64,000 nt of DNA from Saccharomycopsis fibuligera x Saccharomycopsis cf. fibuligera (Eukaryota; Ascomycota; Saccharomycetes; Ascoideales; Saccharomycopsidaceae): positions 744,001 through 808,000 of the forward strand of contig CP012817.1 in assembly GCA_001936135.1 (NCBI GenBank), given 5' to 3'. This document shows positions 1-8,479 of the stretch, in pieces. How positions within the stretch are numbered: position 1 is the first letter of the stretch; every line of letters begins with the position of its first letter. The translations under genes were made by a program, and so were the position numbers. The notes under the pieces are model-generated. The model was given only the letters and a program-made list of their open reading frames with translations. It did no database searches and was not told the DNA's origin.

Positions 1-52
1 TGGTGAAATTGAGTTTCTGTCGTATTTTTGTAGTGATCCCGGCCCCTGACAT
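1..52 (-). CDS. 5' end of an unidentified gene, cut by the left edge
   Basis: An ATG on the minus strand at 52-50 opens a frame that stays open to the edge and encodes MSGAGITTKIRQKLNFT. Only 17 codons are visible, so the family cannot be named. The reason to believe in it is context: three perfect TGACTCA sites lie about 165-210 bp upstream of this ATG, the usual distance for Gcn4 control of a yeast amino-acid biosynthesis gene. It could also be chance; the neighbouring sequence is needed. Confidence 0.4.
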   Translation of the reverse strand, partial: MSGAGITTKIRQKLNFT

Positions 53-1790
53 TTTTGATGGTATGTTTGAAGCCGAGATACCGGTCTTTTATTGATTGAA
101 TAAAAATTGGTTCCTAAGCTTCTTTTGAAAAAAGTATTGACGATTTCTGTAATTTTGCTGTTGGTGAATGTGTCACTTACTGTAATACCAAGAATGAGTT
201 CTAGTGATTCAACAAATGACTCAACTGACTCAAAAAAAATGACCACTTGACTTTGACTCAACAGGCCAACAAATTTAATGCATTTTGGCGCAAGGAAGTG
301 AATGAGGAAAAAAAGAAAATTCCAAAATATGACAATGATTTCTCTGCAGAGTCAATCCGACTCAAAAGGGGCTTAAAGTTTGTCACGTGGTGATAATTCA
401 AATCAATATCTATAGGTCTCTAATGACTGTTGCGTTATTGCAAATCTAAACATGTTCAAATACCGCCCAAGTTCAAACCGTACAAAAGGATAAGTTTTTC
501 CGTGTGCGTTTTCTGGTTTCTATGATTCTGCAACTGGTGGCACGGCTTATAGTTAGCGATATCCGCTTTAAAAACTACACTGGAGTACCCAATTACAATA
601 ATTATATCGCAAACAGGTCAGTTTTGAATCATAAGAAAACACATATTATACCTTAGGCAGCCTTGAGGAAAAAAAAGCAAGGATCTCAAAAAGAACCAAC
701 GTCTTAAAGTCATTTGTTTTTCTTGCACACAAGATCGATTTATTAATGATATATGAGTGGTAGAAAATTGAGTCTTTTAAACTTGTCTATTTATCATATA
801 CAGTATAGTTCAATTGGCACCATATAGGGGAAACTTATATAAGTGAAAATCCTGTTAGTATTGTCAATTTAGTAGTTTTGTCGATGTTGAGATAAACCTA
901 GAGAAGATTTTAGCTTTGATGGTTGTTGTTTTTGTTTTAATTTGTTTTAAATATATGATTAATATTGACATACAAAAATATTAAGGGTCTCACTTTAGTG
1001 CCATCTTCCACTCACTTTGATAACGATGTTATCTAATTCATCAGCGTGTGATGTAGTAAACAGGACTTGAAATCGGAACGGTTTTCCCATTAAAGTCGTT
1101 GTCGTGCTGTAGGCGTGAATACATCTTCTGAAATTTTAAATATCTGTCGATCTGGATTAATTTGCGAGAGTTTTTTTTCACGTAATTTTTTCTTCACACA
1201 CCTAATAGTTAATGTAATAATAATCTTTGCCCATAAAATGGCATGTAATATATCAGATTCAGAAAGTAGTATAAGGCAAGAACTGATAATAAAGTATTAT
1301 TTCTGGTATGCAGTAGGTCATGAATTAAGGTAATTCGGGACTCCACGATTTTCAAGAATTATATAACAATGCTCTTTTCTTTAACTATTATATAATATGC
1401 ATGAAGTCATCTTTCTTCTATTAGCTAATATATTCATCTTAGTTATCTTCTCTTTATTACGGTCTTTCTTACTAGACATAACAATGAAATCTTTTCACTA
1501 CTCATTTTGAATCCATCCACTTCTTTACTTAAATGCTATGTTGCGAACATTTTCCTCCATTGTGCTCGCATTCCTGATCAGTCTGTGTTCACAACCGTCA
1601 GAAGGATCCTTGAAGTTGTCGAAAATCTTGTATAAAGGTCGGTGACGTGTTCCTTTTAATTTGTGTATATAGCGATGGGTGGAATAAATGACAAGCCGAA
1701 CATACCCACCGATAACGATAATGACCATAATACGTGTTTAAAAATACTTAGTAGAGAACAACTCCTTTTAAACACAACATGCTAACTCCG
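53..1790. other. Intergenic region, no gene seen apart from the Gcn4-type cluster
   Basis: About 1.7 kb of AT-rich DNA between the left-edge start and tRNA-Lys. Open frames are short and lack coding character. The flank of a tRNA gene is a common site for Ty-type LTR remnants, but no clear LTR ends or repeated pair could be recognised by eye. Confidence 0.6.
217..260. promoter_or_regulatory. Cluster of three Gcn4/AP-1-type sites (TGACTCA)
   Basis: Exact TGACTCA occurs at 217-223, 226-232 and 254-260. A 7-mer on either strand is expected about once per 8 kb, so three in 44 bp is unlikely by chance. The nearest downstream start is the minus-strand ATG at 52. Gcn4 and its Candida orthologue bind this sequence and activate amino-acid biosynthesis genes. 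That the cluster controls the left-edge gene is inference. Confidence 0.6.
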
Positions 1791-1873
1791 TCCTTATTAG
1801 CTCAGTTGGTAGAGCGTTCGGCTTTTATATATAAGGAACCGAAATGTCCAGGGTTCGAGCCCCTGATGAGGAG
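1791..1873 (+). tRNA. tRNA-Lys(UUU) with a 10-nt intron
   Basis: A full cloverleaf can be drawn. The acceptor stem pairs TCCTTAT (1791-1797) with ATGAGGA (1866-1872), followed by discriminator G1873. The D-arm reads AGCTCAGTTGGTAGAGC, the anticodon stem is TTCGG/CCGAA, and the T-arm is CAGGG-TTCGAGC-CCCTG. The loop reads C-T-TTT-A before a 10-nt intron (1828-1837, TATATAAGGA) at the standard 37/38 position. Anticodon TTT (1824-1826) reads Lys AAA. The B box lies in the T-arm, and a T6 run at 1877-1882 is the Pol III terminator. The body closely resembles Saccharomyces tRNA-Lys(UUU), whose intron is longer. Confidence 0.95.
1828..1837 (+). other. tRNA-Lys intron
   Basis: Ten nucleotides between positions 37 and 38 of the anticodon loop. 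Removing them restores a 7-nt loop CTTTTAA closed by TTCGG/CCGAA. This is at the short end for a yeast pre-tRNA intron. Confidence 0.85.
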
Positions 1874-2425
1874 TTCTTTTTTGCAACAATTTCAATTACA
1901 CTCCTTCAAATTTTTTGTTATAGTCGCTTCTGTTTTTCTTTCAGCAAGATTTTTGTTGAATGTTTTAAGACTTAGATTAGCTTTCACGCCATATTGATAA
2001 TCGGATACCTTTGTTATGGCAGCTTGATCTTCCCGACAAGTTGTTAAAAACGCAGGGCTCATATCTTTTGGGAATGTTCGAAGTTAACAAGTTGCAGGCT
2101 TCTTCTCCTGCGCCTGCTTTTTTTTTTTTTATTTTTTTTTTCTCGATGGGCACGGGTCCTGGAGTGCAGCGCTGGTTTACCAATGTTTACAATATACCCG
2201 AGTTAGAATACATATGAAATTTGGTCAATAAAAGTTCTTACTTCCATTTTGCTCTTTAATATTATTGCTCTTTGGACCCTGCGTTTGTGTTGAAGATTCT
2301 ATAATCGAACACCTTTCTTCTGAAATAATCTCCCATATGCTTCTTGAGGGCTAAATTTTTTTATTTCTCATATTATTGAAAAAAAGAAAGAAGATACTAC
2401 ACTATAATATTGCGAAAAGAAAATT
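1874..2425. other. Intergenic region, promoter side of the Smr-domain gene
   Basis: About 550 bp with the tRNA terminator at its left end, a T-rich tract near 2119-2144 and AT-rich sequence before the ATG at 2426. No further gene was seen. Confidence 0.6.
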
Positions 2426-3298
2426 ATGAGTTCTGCTGCTTACGTTGAGAGTGTCCCTAGAGGAGCTTATTTGAGTCGTACGTATAAAGCTGCATTTACT
2501 GTGATATCCTACTTGCACATCCGTCGCTTTGATAAGAGTGCATGTCATATATTATAGCTTCAAATAATTATGTGATATCGTTATTTTCTCTGTGCATGTT
2601 ACTAACTAGCATCAATAGATGAGAGAGACTATAATCATGTTAGTGACAACGAATACAAGAAATTCAGACATCTTGCAGAACAGGCTTACCAGAGAAAAAA
2701 AGAACTCTCTCATGAATCTCAACAAGCCTACCAAAGTGGAGAGAAAGAACTTGCTCATGAGCTTTCCTTGAAAGCTAAACAAGAACAAAGGAAAGCAGAC
2801 GACTATAATGACAAGGCTGCTGAATATGTTTTTCTTGCTAACAACACAGACAGTAACGACCACGAGATTGACTTGCACGGATTGTTTGTCAGTGAAGCTA
2901 TAGAAATCTTGAAAAAGAGAATTAATAATGACATTGCAAGAAATCAAAGTGAGCTACATGTCATTGTTGGCAAAGGTATCCATTCCAAAAACGGTGTGGC
3001 CAAGTTGAAACCGGCAGTGGAGGATTTGTGCCAAGAAGCTAACTTGAATTGTCATGTTGATCCTAAAAATACTGGCGTTTTGGTCATAAAGTATGCTGGT
3101 GGCAGTATTAATCCAAACTGGGGCGTTTCTCAACAGCCTCATCAACAACAAGCTCCTCATTACGGCAACCAACATCACGCTAACAACAACAACCAGCAAC
3201 AACACAACCAAGGAAACAATGGCTTCAAAACTGGAAACTCATTGGTGGATGCGTTGTTGCAACTTGCATGCTTTTGTATAAAAAACTATAACAAATAG
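2426..3298 (+). CDS. DUF1771-Smr domain protein (YPL199C-like), two exons
   Basis: Exons 2426-2477 and 2619-3298, joined in frame, give about 243 residues. The N-terminus is MSSAAYVESVPRGAYLS. Exon 2 opens with a Lys/Glu/Gln-rich helical DUF1771 segment (YKKFRHLAEQAYQRKKEL and on). The Smr domain follows, with its hallmark DLHGLFVSEAIEIL and later VGKGIHSKNGVAKLKPAV. The tail is rich in Asn, Gln and His. Smr domains bind or cut nucleic acid; the LDLHG-type motif and the GKGxHS motif are intact. This architecture matches yeast YPL199C, whose biological role is poorly defined. No ATG upstream in exon 2 gives a comparable protein, which supports the spliced start. Confidence 0.85.
2478..2618 (+). 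other. Spliceosomal intron in the Smr-domain gene
   Basis: The 5' splice site is GTACGT (2478-2483), the branch point a perfect TACTAAC (2600-2606), and the 3' splice site AATAG ending at 2618. It is 141 nt and phase 1. A TAG at 2607-2609 is too close to the branch point to be the acceptor. Confidence 0.85.
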
Positions 3299-3506
3299 CG
3301 TGGCGGCATTTTAGGTGGCTAGATGATGCTCAAAAACTTGATTCCGTTTTTCAGTTTTTTCGGTTTGTATTATTTTTTTAGAATTTTTTAATTTCCTGTA
3401 GTTTTGTCTTTATTATTGTTGTTTTATTATTGTTGTTTTATTATTGAAACTGTTCAAACATAAATCTAAATTTGAGTTTTAAGGTGCTTTGAAAGAATGT
3501 TGATAC

Positions 3507-4278
3507 TTAAGCCATATTCCCTTTATTTAAGAACTCCAAATCTCTCTCATCATTAACATTGAAATTTGATCTTGATAATACTTGATCTTTGGATTCATTG
3601 TATTCGATTGGATATTCTATGTTCACCTTTTCGGTCAAAGTTGCCAAATGTTTTTCGCACCAAATCAATTTTTTTTGGCAGCTGTGAAATATCTCTTTGA
3701 ACGAGTCCTTGGATCCGTTTTCTCCATCAATGTTGATTCTTAGCTGTTCCAACTTTTTTGTTACTTCCTTCTCCAAATTATTTAATTCCACTGATTTGGC
3801 TTTAAGTATACCTGATCTGCACATAATATTAGTAAAAATCAACTTCTCGAAAAGAAAAACGAGACAAAAGAATAATGGAAAAGTACCGAAATTTAACCAG
3901 AAGTAGAATTCCAACATACGTTTGCGCTTGCGTCACTAGCGCCCTATCCAAGATACTATTATTATTGTTAATAGCATTATTCAACGTATTGTATAAATAG
4001 TCAACCAGGTTGAAATTATTGAGTTCGTCATTCAGATCAGCAGCATCACTAGATGCCCCATAAGACGACACAGACTCACTATCTAAATCTTCATGTGTGT
4101 TTTTGTTATTATTATTATTATTGCTATTATTGTTGGTTTCGTCGTTTTTATCATGCTCTGAAATATTGATGCCCGATACCGCGAACGATTGTGAATTGAT
4201 GCTGGGCCTCTTACTATGGCTGGAACCAGTAGCTGAAGAAAATGATGATGACGCTTGTGTAATACTTTCACTGCTCAT
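3507..4278 (-). CDS. KXD1: KxDL/BLOC-1-like protein, probable KXD1, two exons
   Basis: Exon 1 is 4278-3920 and exon 2 is 3816-3507, giving 222 residues; yeast Kxd1 is about 218. The first half is low-complexity (Ser-rich, then a run of Asn). From about residue 90 it becomes helical: FNLVDYLYNTLNNAI, then across the junction TQAQT|SGILKAKSVELNNLE, and finally KKLIWCEKHLATL with YPIEY. This resembles the C-terminal helical part of KxDL proteins, subunits of the BLOC-1 endosomal complex. The match is by pattern, not a strong motif. Neighbouring genes (MIY1 family, OXR1) agree with old yeast gene order, which modestly supports the name. Confidence 0.55.
3817..3919 (-). other. Spliceosomal intron in the KXD1-like gene
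   Basis: Read on the minus strand: GTATGT at 3919-3914, TACTAAT branch point, and GCAG acceptor ending at 3817. Length is 103 nt. Splicing joins ...CAAAC to ATCAGG and keeps the helical frame open. Confidence 0.8.
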
Positions 4279-4626
4279 TGATAGTGTGTTTTTTGATTGT
4301 GTATGTTTTGCTATTTCAACTGGTTTCTGTTCTTATAGTGCTTAGTTTCCATGATAACCGTTTTGCGGTAGTACTGGAGCATCATCACCTAAAACACAAG
4401 TCACATGATTACCATTTAAAGCAATAATGACAGTTTGCATATTACAGTATTGCGGTTGCCATAGTCAAAGTAGTTAATCTCAAGCTGGATATCATTCATA
4501 TATAAGGAAAACAAAAAACCAATAAAATCATAAATAGGTGCTATAAAGTGCGAGCAAAGCTGAACAAAATATTGAAACAAATACAAGAACCCATGAAAAT
4601 AAAACAAAAGCAAAGAAAATAATCGA
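4279..4626. other. Intergenic region between KXD1-like gene and OXR1
   Basis: About 350 bp holding the KXD1-like promoter and the OXR1 3' flank; both genes are on the minus strand. No other feature was seen. Confidence 0.6.
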
Positions 4627-5892
4627 TCAGTTACCAATTTTCCAAACCTCCACATTATTTATTTTGAACTTATTTCCCGCATCACTCAACGGTTCATTCC
4701 CAAAGGTTAAACTTCTGTAACTTAAACCATTCATCAAGTCGCTGTCTGCCCATAAACCGTAATGACCCTCTCCAACACCGAGAGACAAAAAGTCCTTGGT
4801 GCAGTATATTATAAAATCGTTAAGTCCCGTGTATGGGTACGCAAAGAATTGTAGATGGTGCTCAAATTGACCACTCTCACCGCTATTTTTGAAAGTGCTG
4901 TTGTTAATACTATCACCACTATTACCGCTATCCTTATCTGTTGTGTCACCTTGGGGCTGTTGTTGATCGTCATCTTCTTTGATAGCCTGATTATTGTGCA
5001 CATTAGTTTGTTCCGTTATACTATTTTCTAACTCCGCATCCCCAGAGCTAGTTTTGGACATTGTTCTTTCTATTTTGTTGGTATCTTTTGATTTATTGAT
5101 GGAGAAGCAATTGTTGTGTTTTGTTTTCCATAGAAAACATTCACCATTTCCATAGAATCTGCGGTTATCTGAAGGATGGAAATGCTCATTGGTAAACGCC
5201 CCAAAAATGTTACCCTTGAAATCCTTAAAGACCAACACGTAACCCAGCTTTTTGTGGTGATTACTAGTCAAAGGGTTATAGTTTGTAGAGTAAGTGTACG
5301 TTTGATTTAATGTGTGTATATTGTTGGATGGTCTTTCAAAATCAGGAGAGCATCGCTGATATAGCGTGTTAAGGGACGCACCATGCTGTTCAAGGGAATA
5401 CAAGAGTTTCCACTCATTATATAGCTGAAGTCTAGACGATATCAAGTTTCTAATATCTTCAGCTAACTCAATTGTAAGTAGTCGACTCTTTGTCGTTGAT
5501 TTGTAACCCGTTAGTGATAGGGGCGTTAATGGGGGTAGTTCAGGTTCAACATAATGATTTTTTGTACCATTATCACAGGAAGCGTTGAGATCGCTATTGC
5601 TTTTGTTGATGGTGTTATCCAAGCGGCTGGTCATTGTGCCGTTGCTATTACTACCTTCACCATTAAATTTTTTGCTAGTACCCAGCAAACTTTCGGAGCT
5701 TCTGGCAAATTTACTGGAAAAACTGGACGTTTTGTTGGTGTTATTATTGGCGTCTTTAGACGATGGTCTAGAACCGCCTTGGAGCGATGAGGCTCTAAAG
5801 TTTTTGAACTTTCTGTTGATGGAATCTCTAAATGACCCTTTGTACAAACCCTGATCCTGATCTTGACTGGAGCTATCAGACTTTGTGGTCAT
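4627..5892 (-). CDS. OXR1: TLDc-domain oxidation resistance protein
   Basis: 421 residues, against about 270 in baker's yeast. The first 120 residues are Ser/Asn/Lys-rich and probably disordered. The TLDc fold occupies roughly 130-421: LTIELAEDIRNLISSRL, then WKLLYSLEQHGASLNTLYQR, GYVLVFKDFKGNIFGAF, FYGNGECFLW, and a C-terminal block ending in FGNEPLSDAG...VEVWKIGN. The family's GxGxGHYGLW-type element is present as GVGEGHYGLW. An Asn/Asp/Gln-rich insert of about 90 residues splits the domain after ECFLWKTKH. Oxr1 is linked to oxidative-stress resistance and disassembly of the vacuolar V-ATPase. The start is the first ATG. Confidence 0.9.
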   Translation of the reverse strand: MTTKSDSSSQDQDQGLYKGSFRDSINRKFKNFRASSLQGGSRPSSKDANNNTNKTSSFSSKFARSSESLLGTSKKFNGEGSNSNGTMTSRLDNTINKSNSDLNASCDNGTKNHYVEPELPPLTPLSLTGYKSTTKSRLLTIELAEDIRNLISSRLQLYNEWKLLYSLEQHGASLNTLYQRCSPDFERPSNNIHTLNQTYTYSTNYNPLTSNHHKKLGYVLVFKDFKGNIFGAFTNEHFHPSDNRRFYGNGECFLWKTKHNNCFSINKSKDTNKIERTMSKTSSGDAELENSITEQTNVHNNQAIKEDDDQQQPQGDTTDKDSGNSGDSINNSTFKNSGESGQFEHHLQFFAYPYTGLNDFIIYCTKDFLSLGVGEGHYGLWADSDLMNGLSYRSLTFGNEPLSDAGNKFKINNVEVWKIGN

Positions 5893-6505
5893 TTCTGTTA
5901 TTGCAAGAAGTTAGAAGATCAAAAAAGAAGTACTGTCAGAAACGGTAGCGTTCGCCTTTTCGACTCTAAAAGGAATAGAAAAATGGCGTTAACATTTTGT
6001 TTTTCTGTGCTTTGCTATTTTTCTGCCGTTCCGCTTTTTCTGCAGCGGATGCGTATCAGCATCGGCTGAAACACTTCCTCGGGACGTAAATCAAAATCGT
6101 AAAATGCTTACTTGTGTTCTTTAGTTAATAATACATTTATTTATTTATTGTACAAAAATGCAACTTTAATCTTTATATGAGGTCCTACTGGACTTTTCAA
6201 AGATGCTCTAAAAATCATATATAGCGGTAGTACCGGAAAAATTTGAAATAAGAAATATAAGAGCAATGCTATAGCCGTGAAAGATGAGATAGTAAAAGAT
6301 ATGAAACGTTCAAACAAAACAAACAAAACAAACAAAACAAAAAATGCAAAGTGGAAATATGATTTAGCAAAGTTATTAAATGAAAAGAAATGTAATCTCT
6401 AAATGATGGTTAGATAAACCAGGAAAGCAATATGAAAATATAAAATGTTAAAATGCAGATTAATATGAATGCCTTGTGACTCAAAGATTTCAAAGGATGA
6501 AAAAT
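5893..6505. other. Intergenic region, OXR1 promoter side
   Basis: About 610 bp between OXR1 and the orphan gene, both on the minus strand. It contains repeats of AAACAAAAC near 6309-6341 and is AT-rich. No gene was seen. Confidence 0.6.
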
Positions 6506-7630
6506 CTAAAAAACAGCCATACCTTGAATGGAAGAGATTCTCAGCTTGAAAGTGTCCCAAAATCCGCCACCTTTGGTGTTCTGTGTGCTTTGCTTGCTCT
6601 GCTTTTTAATACCAGCAGAAGCAGCAGCATTTTTCTTAGCAGCTTTAGCAGCTTTGGGAGTAGAAGTAGAAGCAGCAGCACCTTTCTTTGCGAATTTAGA
6701 GTGGATGGCAATAGTGCCATTGCCGATTCTCTTGACGTCGGTATCGTTATTGTCACGTCTTGCAACTTCTTCAGCATCCAATAACACGAGATGACCGTTT
6801 TTTTGTCTTGTGTAGACTTTTTTTATTATCGGTCTCTCTTCCATAACACCAGAGGCTTCTGGACTTGCTTCTGCGCTTTTAGATTGTCCCCAGTAGTAGT
6901 TGAAGTAGTTCCAAATAGTCTGAGTAATTGGGTTCGCTTGTTCCTGGGTTTTCTCTGGTGCGCTATTATTGCTACTGCAGCTGTTATTGTAATCGGTAGC
7001 CTGTTCACTATTGTTTTCATTGTTGTTATCATTGTCGTCATCCAAATAAAGCTTGAGAAAGGAGTTAGCAGAGCATGCACGCGACTTTGGATTAGCGTCT
7101 CTAGCGTTCTTCTTGATGTTGAGAGTTGGTTCTGTGCCCAAATATTTCTCAGTGCTCTTCTTTCTGGAAACACTTTTTAGACCTTTTAAGGTGCTTCTGA
7201 AGGTCTGATCATTTTCAAGCGGATTCGCTTCATTCTGGGCAATAATTTTTTCGTTATATTCTTTGAACTTGATGAACCTAACTTTCGCACTCTTGCGTTT
7301 TCCTTTCCAAAATTTCTTCATTTTGTCCTCTTTGGTTTCTGGGTGTCTTTGGAAAAGCATCTCCACAGGATCTATCTCTTCACCATCGAGTTCATAGATG
7401 ACTTTTGGAGTGCTGCTGCTAGTAGTAGATGTCGATGATCTGGAACTGCTTGTGCTTTTTCTGTACACATCTTTTGGACTGAGTTCAGGTAAAAGATCCG
7501 TGGCATTGCCCTTGTTTGTAATGAGCTGGACAGAAGCACCGGTATTGCGGTCAATGTAGTATGACTGGTCGTTGCAGCTAATGTTCATCGTTACCATTAT
7601 TAATAGCCCAGGAAGTTCAGGAATGTGCAA
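6506..7630 (-). CDS. Unrecognised lysine/serine-rich protein
   Basis: 374 residues from the first ATG; in-frame ATGs at codons 12 and 15 are equally plausible starts (MVTMNISCN). I do not recognise the family. Visible features in order: a short ordered-looking N-terminus (SYYIDRNTGASVQLITNKG), a Ser/Thr tract, the segment VIYELDGEEIDPVEMLFQRHP, a basic stretch (KKFWKGKRKSAKVRFIKFKEY), an Asp/Asn run, the aromatic patch IWNYFNYYWGQ, then VYTRQKNGHLVLLDAEEVARR, and a Lys/Ala-rich tail. No signal peptide or membrane helix is evident. Alternating conserved-looking blocks and low-complexity linkers suggest a real fungal gene that diverges fast. Two basic clusters fit a nuclear or RNA-associated protein, but that is inference. 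Confidence 0.7.
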   Translation of the reverse strand: MHIPELPGLLIMVTMNISCNDQSYYIDRNTGASVQLITNKGNATDLLPELSPKDVYRKSTSSSRSSTSTTSSSTPKVIYELDGEEIDPVEMLFQRHPETKEDKMKKFWKGKRKSAKVRFIKFKEYNEKIIAQNEANPLENDQTFRSTLKGLKSVSRKKSTEKYLGTEPTLNIKKNARDANPKSRACSANSFLKLYLDDDNDNNNENNSEQATDYNNSCSSNNSAPEKTQEQANPITQTIWNYFNYYWGQSKSAEASPEASGVMEERPIIKKVYTRQKNGHLVLLDAEEVARRDNNDTDVKRIGNGTIAIHSKFAKKGAAASTSTPKAAKAAKKNAAASAGIKKQSKQSTQNTKGGGFWDTFKLRISSIQGMAVF

Positions 7631-8479
7631 CAGTAAGCAACTATGCTGAATGTGATAAGCTATAGCTGGGTAACGCAGGTAAGAGTACTGGGAGGTCTGC
7701 TAATAGTCCACAGAGAATGGGAGGGAAGGCTGGATGAAAGAACACTGATTGTGCACTATGGTATGAACGACAATAGTAAAAACTAGGAGCTGTCTGAATA
7801 CGCCTTTATTTTGGCAACGCAATTTTATTATAATAATCTTATTATTTGATTGTTTGATCGGGGCAAAAGAGATTTTGGAGGCTGGAAATTTGCGACCAGC
7901 TGCTGGTATATAAAGCCTTCTGGCACTCGATGTTGAAAGATGGCTGGCACCTCGAGCAGCTGCATAACCGAAGCTCCACCCAGAGTAGCTAAATTAAGCA
8001 GATCCACATGGGCTCTATACGTTATCGTCAGTGGAGACACCACACGTTGAAAAAAACTTAATTCCGGAGAGCTACACACGCCTCGAGAAAGCGCAGTGTA
8101 AACTTGGGATTATGAAATTTGCTCCTCGAGGACGACGTTCTAATGGCCAGTCGACATCGTCTAGAGCAGTGTGCATCATGATGCGATTGACGGGCAGTCG
8201 TCTCGAAACTTAGTGGAGATATCTGCTGCAATTACATGCATGCAGACGCATATATACCAAAAATACACGCAGGTGGATACACGCCACAGGGACACTCCGA
8301 ATTCTGCTAAATGCCATACCAGTAGATAGTCATCTCAGCGGTGGAAACAGGCACCTCAAAACTGTCATCGATGTCACCAACAACAATGCCGTCATCCTCG
8401 CCATTGCCCTCGCCATCGCCGGCGCTATTTGATTTACAGTTCCCGTTTACTCAATACACGATATAGCTCGTTTGCTTCA
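7631..8479. other. Divergent promoter region between the orphan gene and MIY1
   Basis: About 850 bp. It contains three CTCGAG palindromes (near 7950, 8083 and 8125), the last inside CCTCGAGG. No ORF with coding character was seen. Confidence 0.5.
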
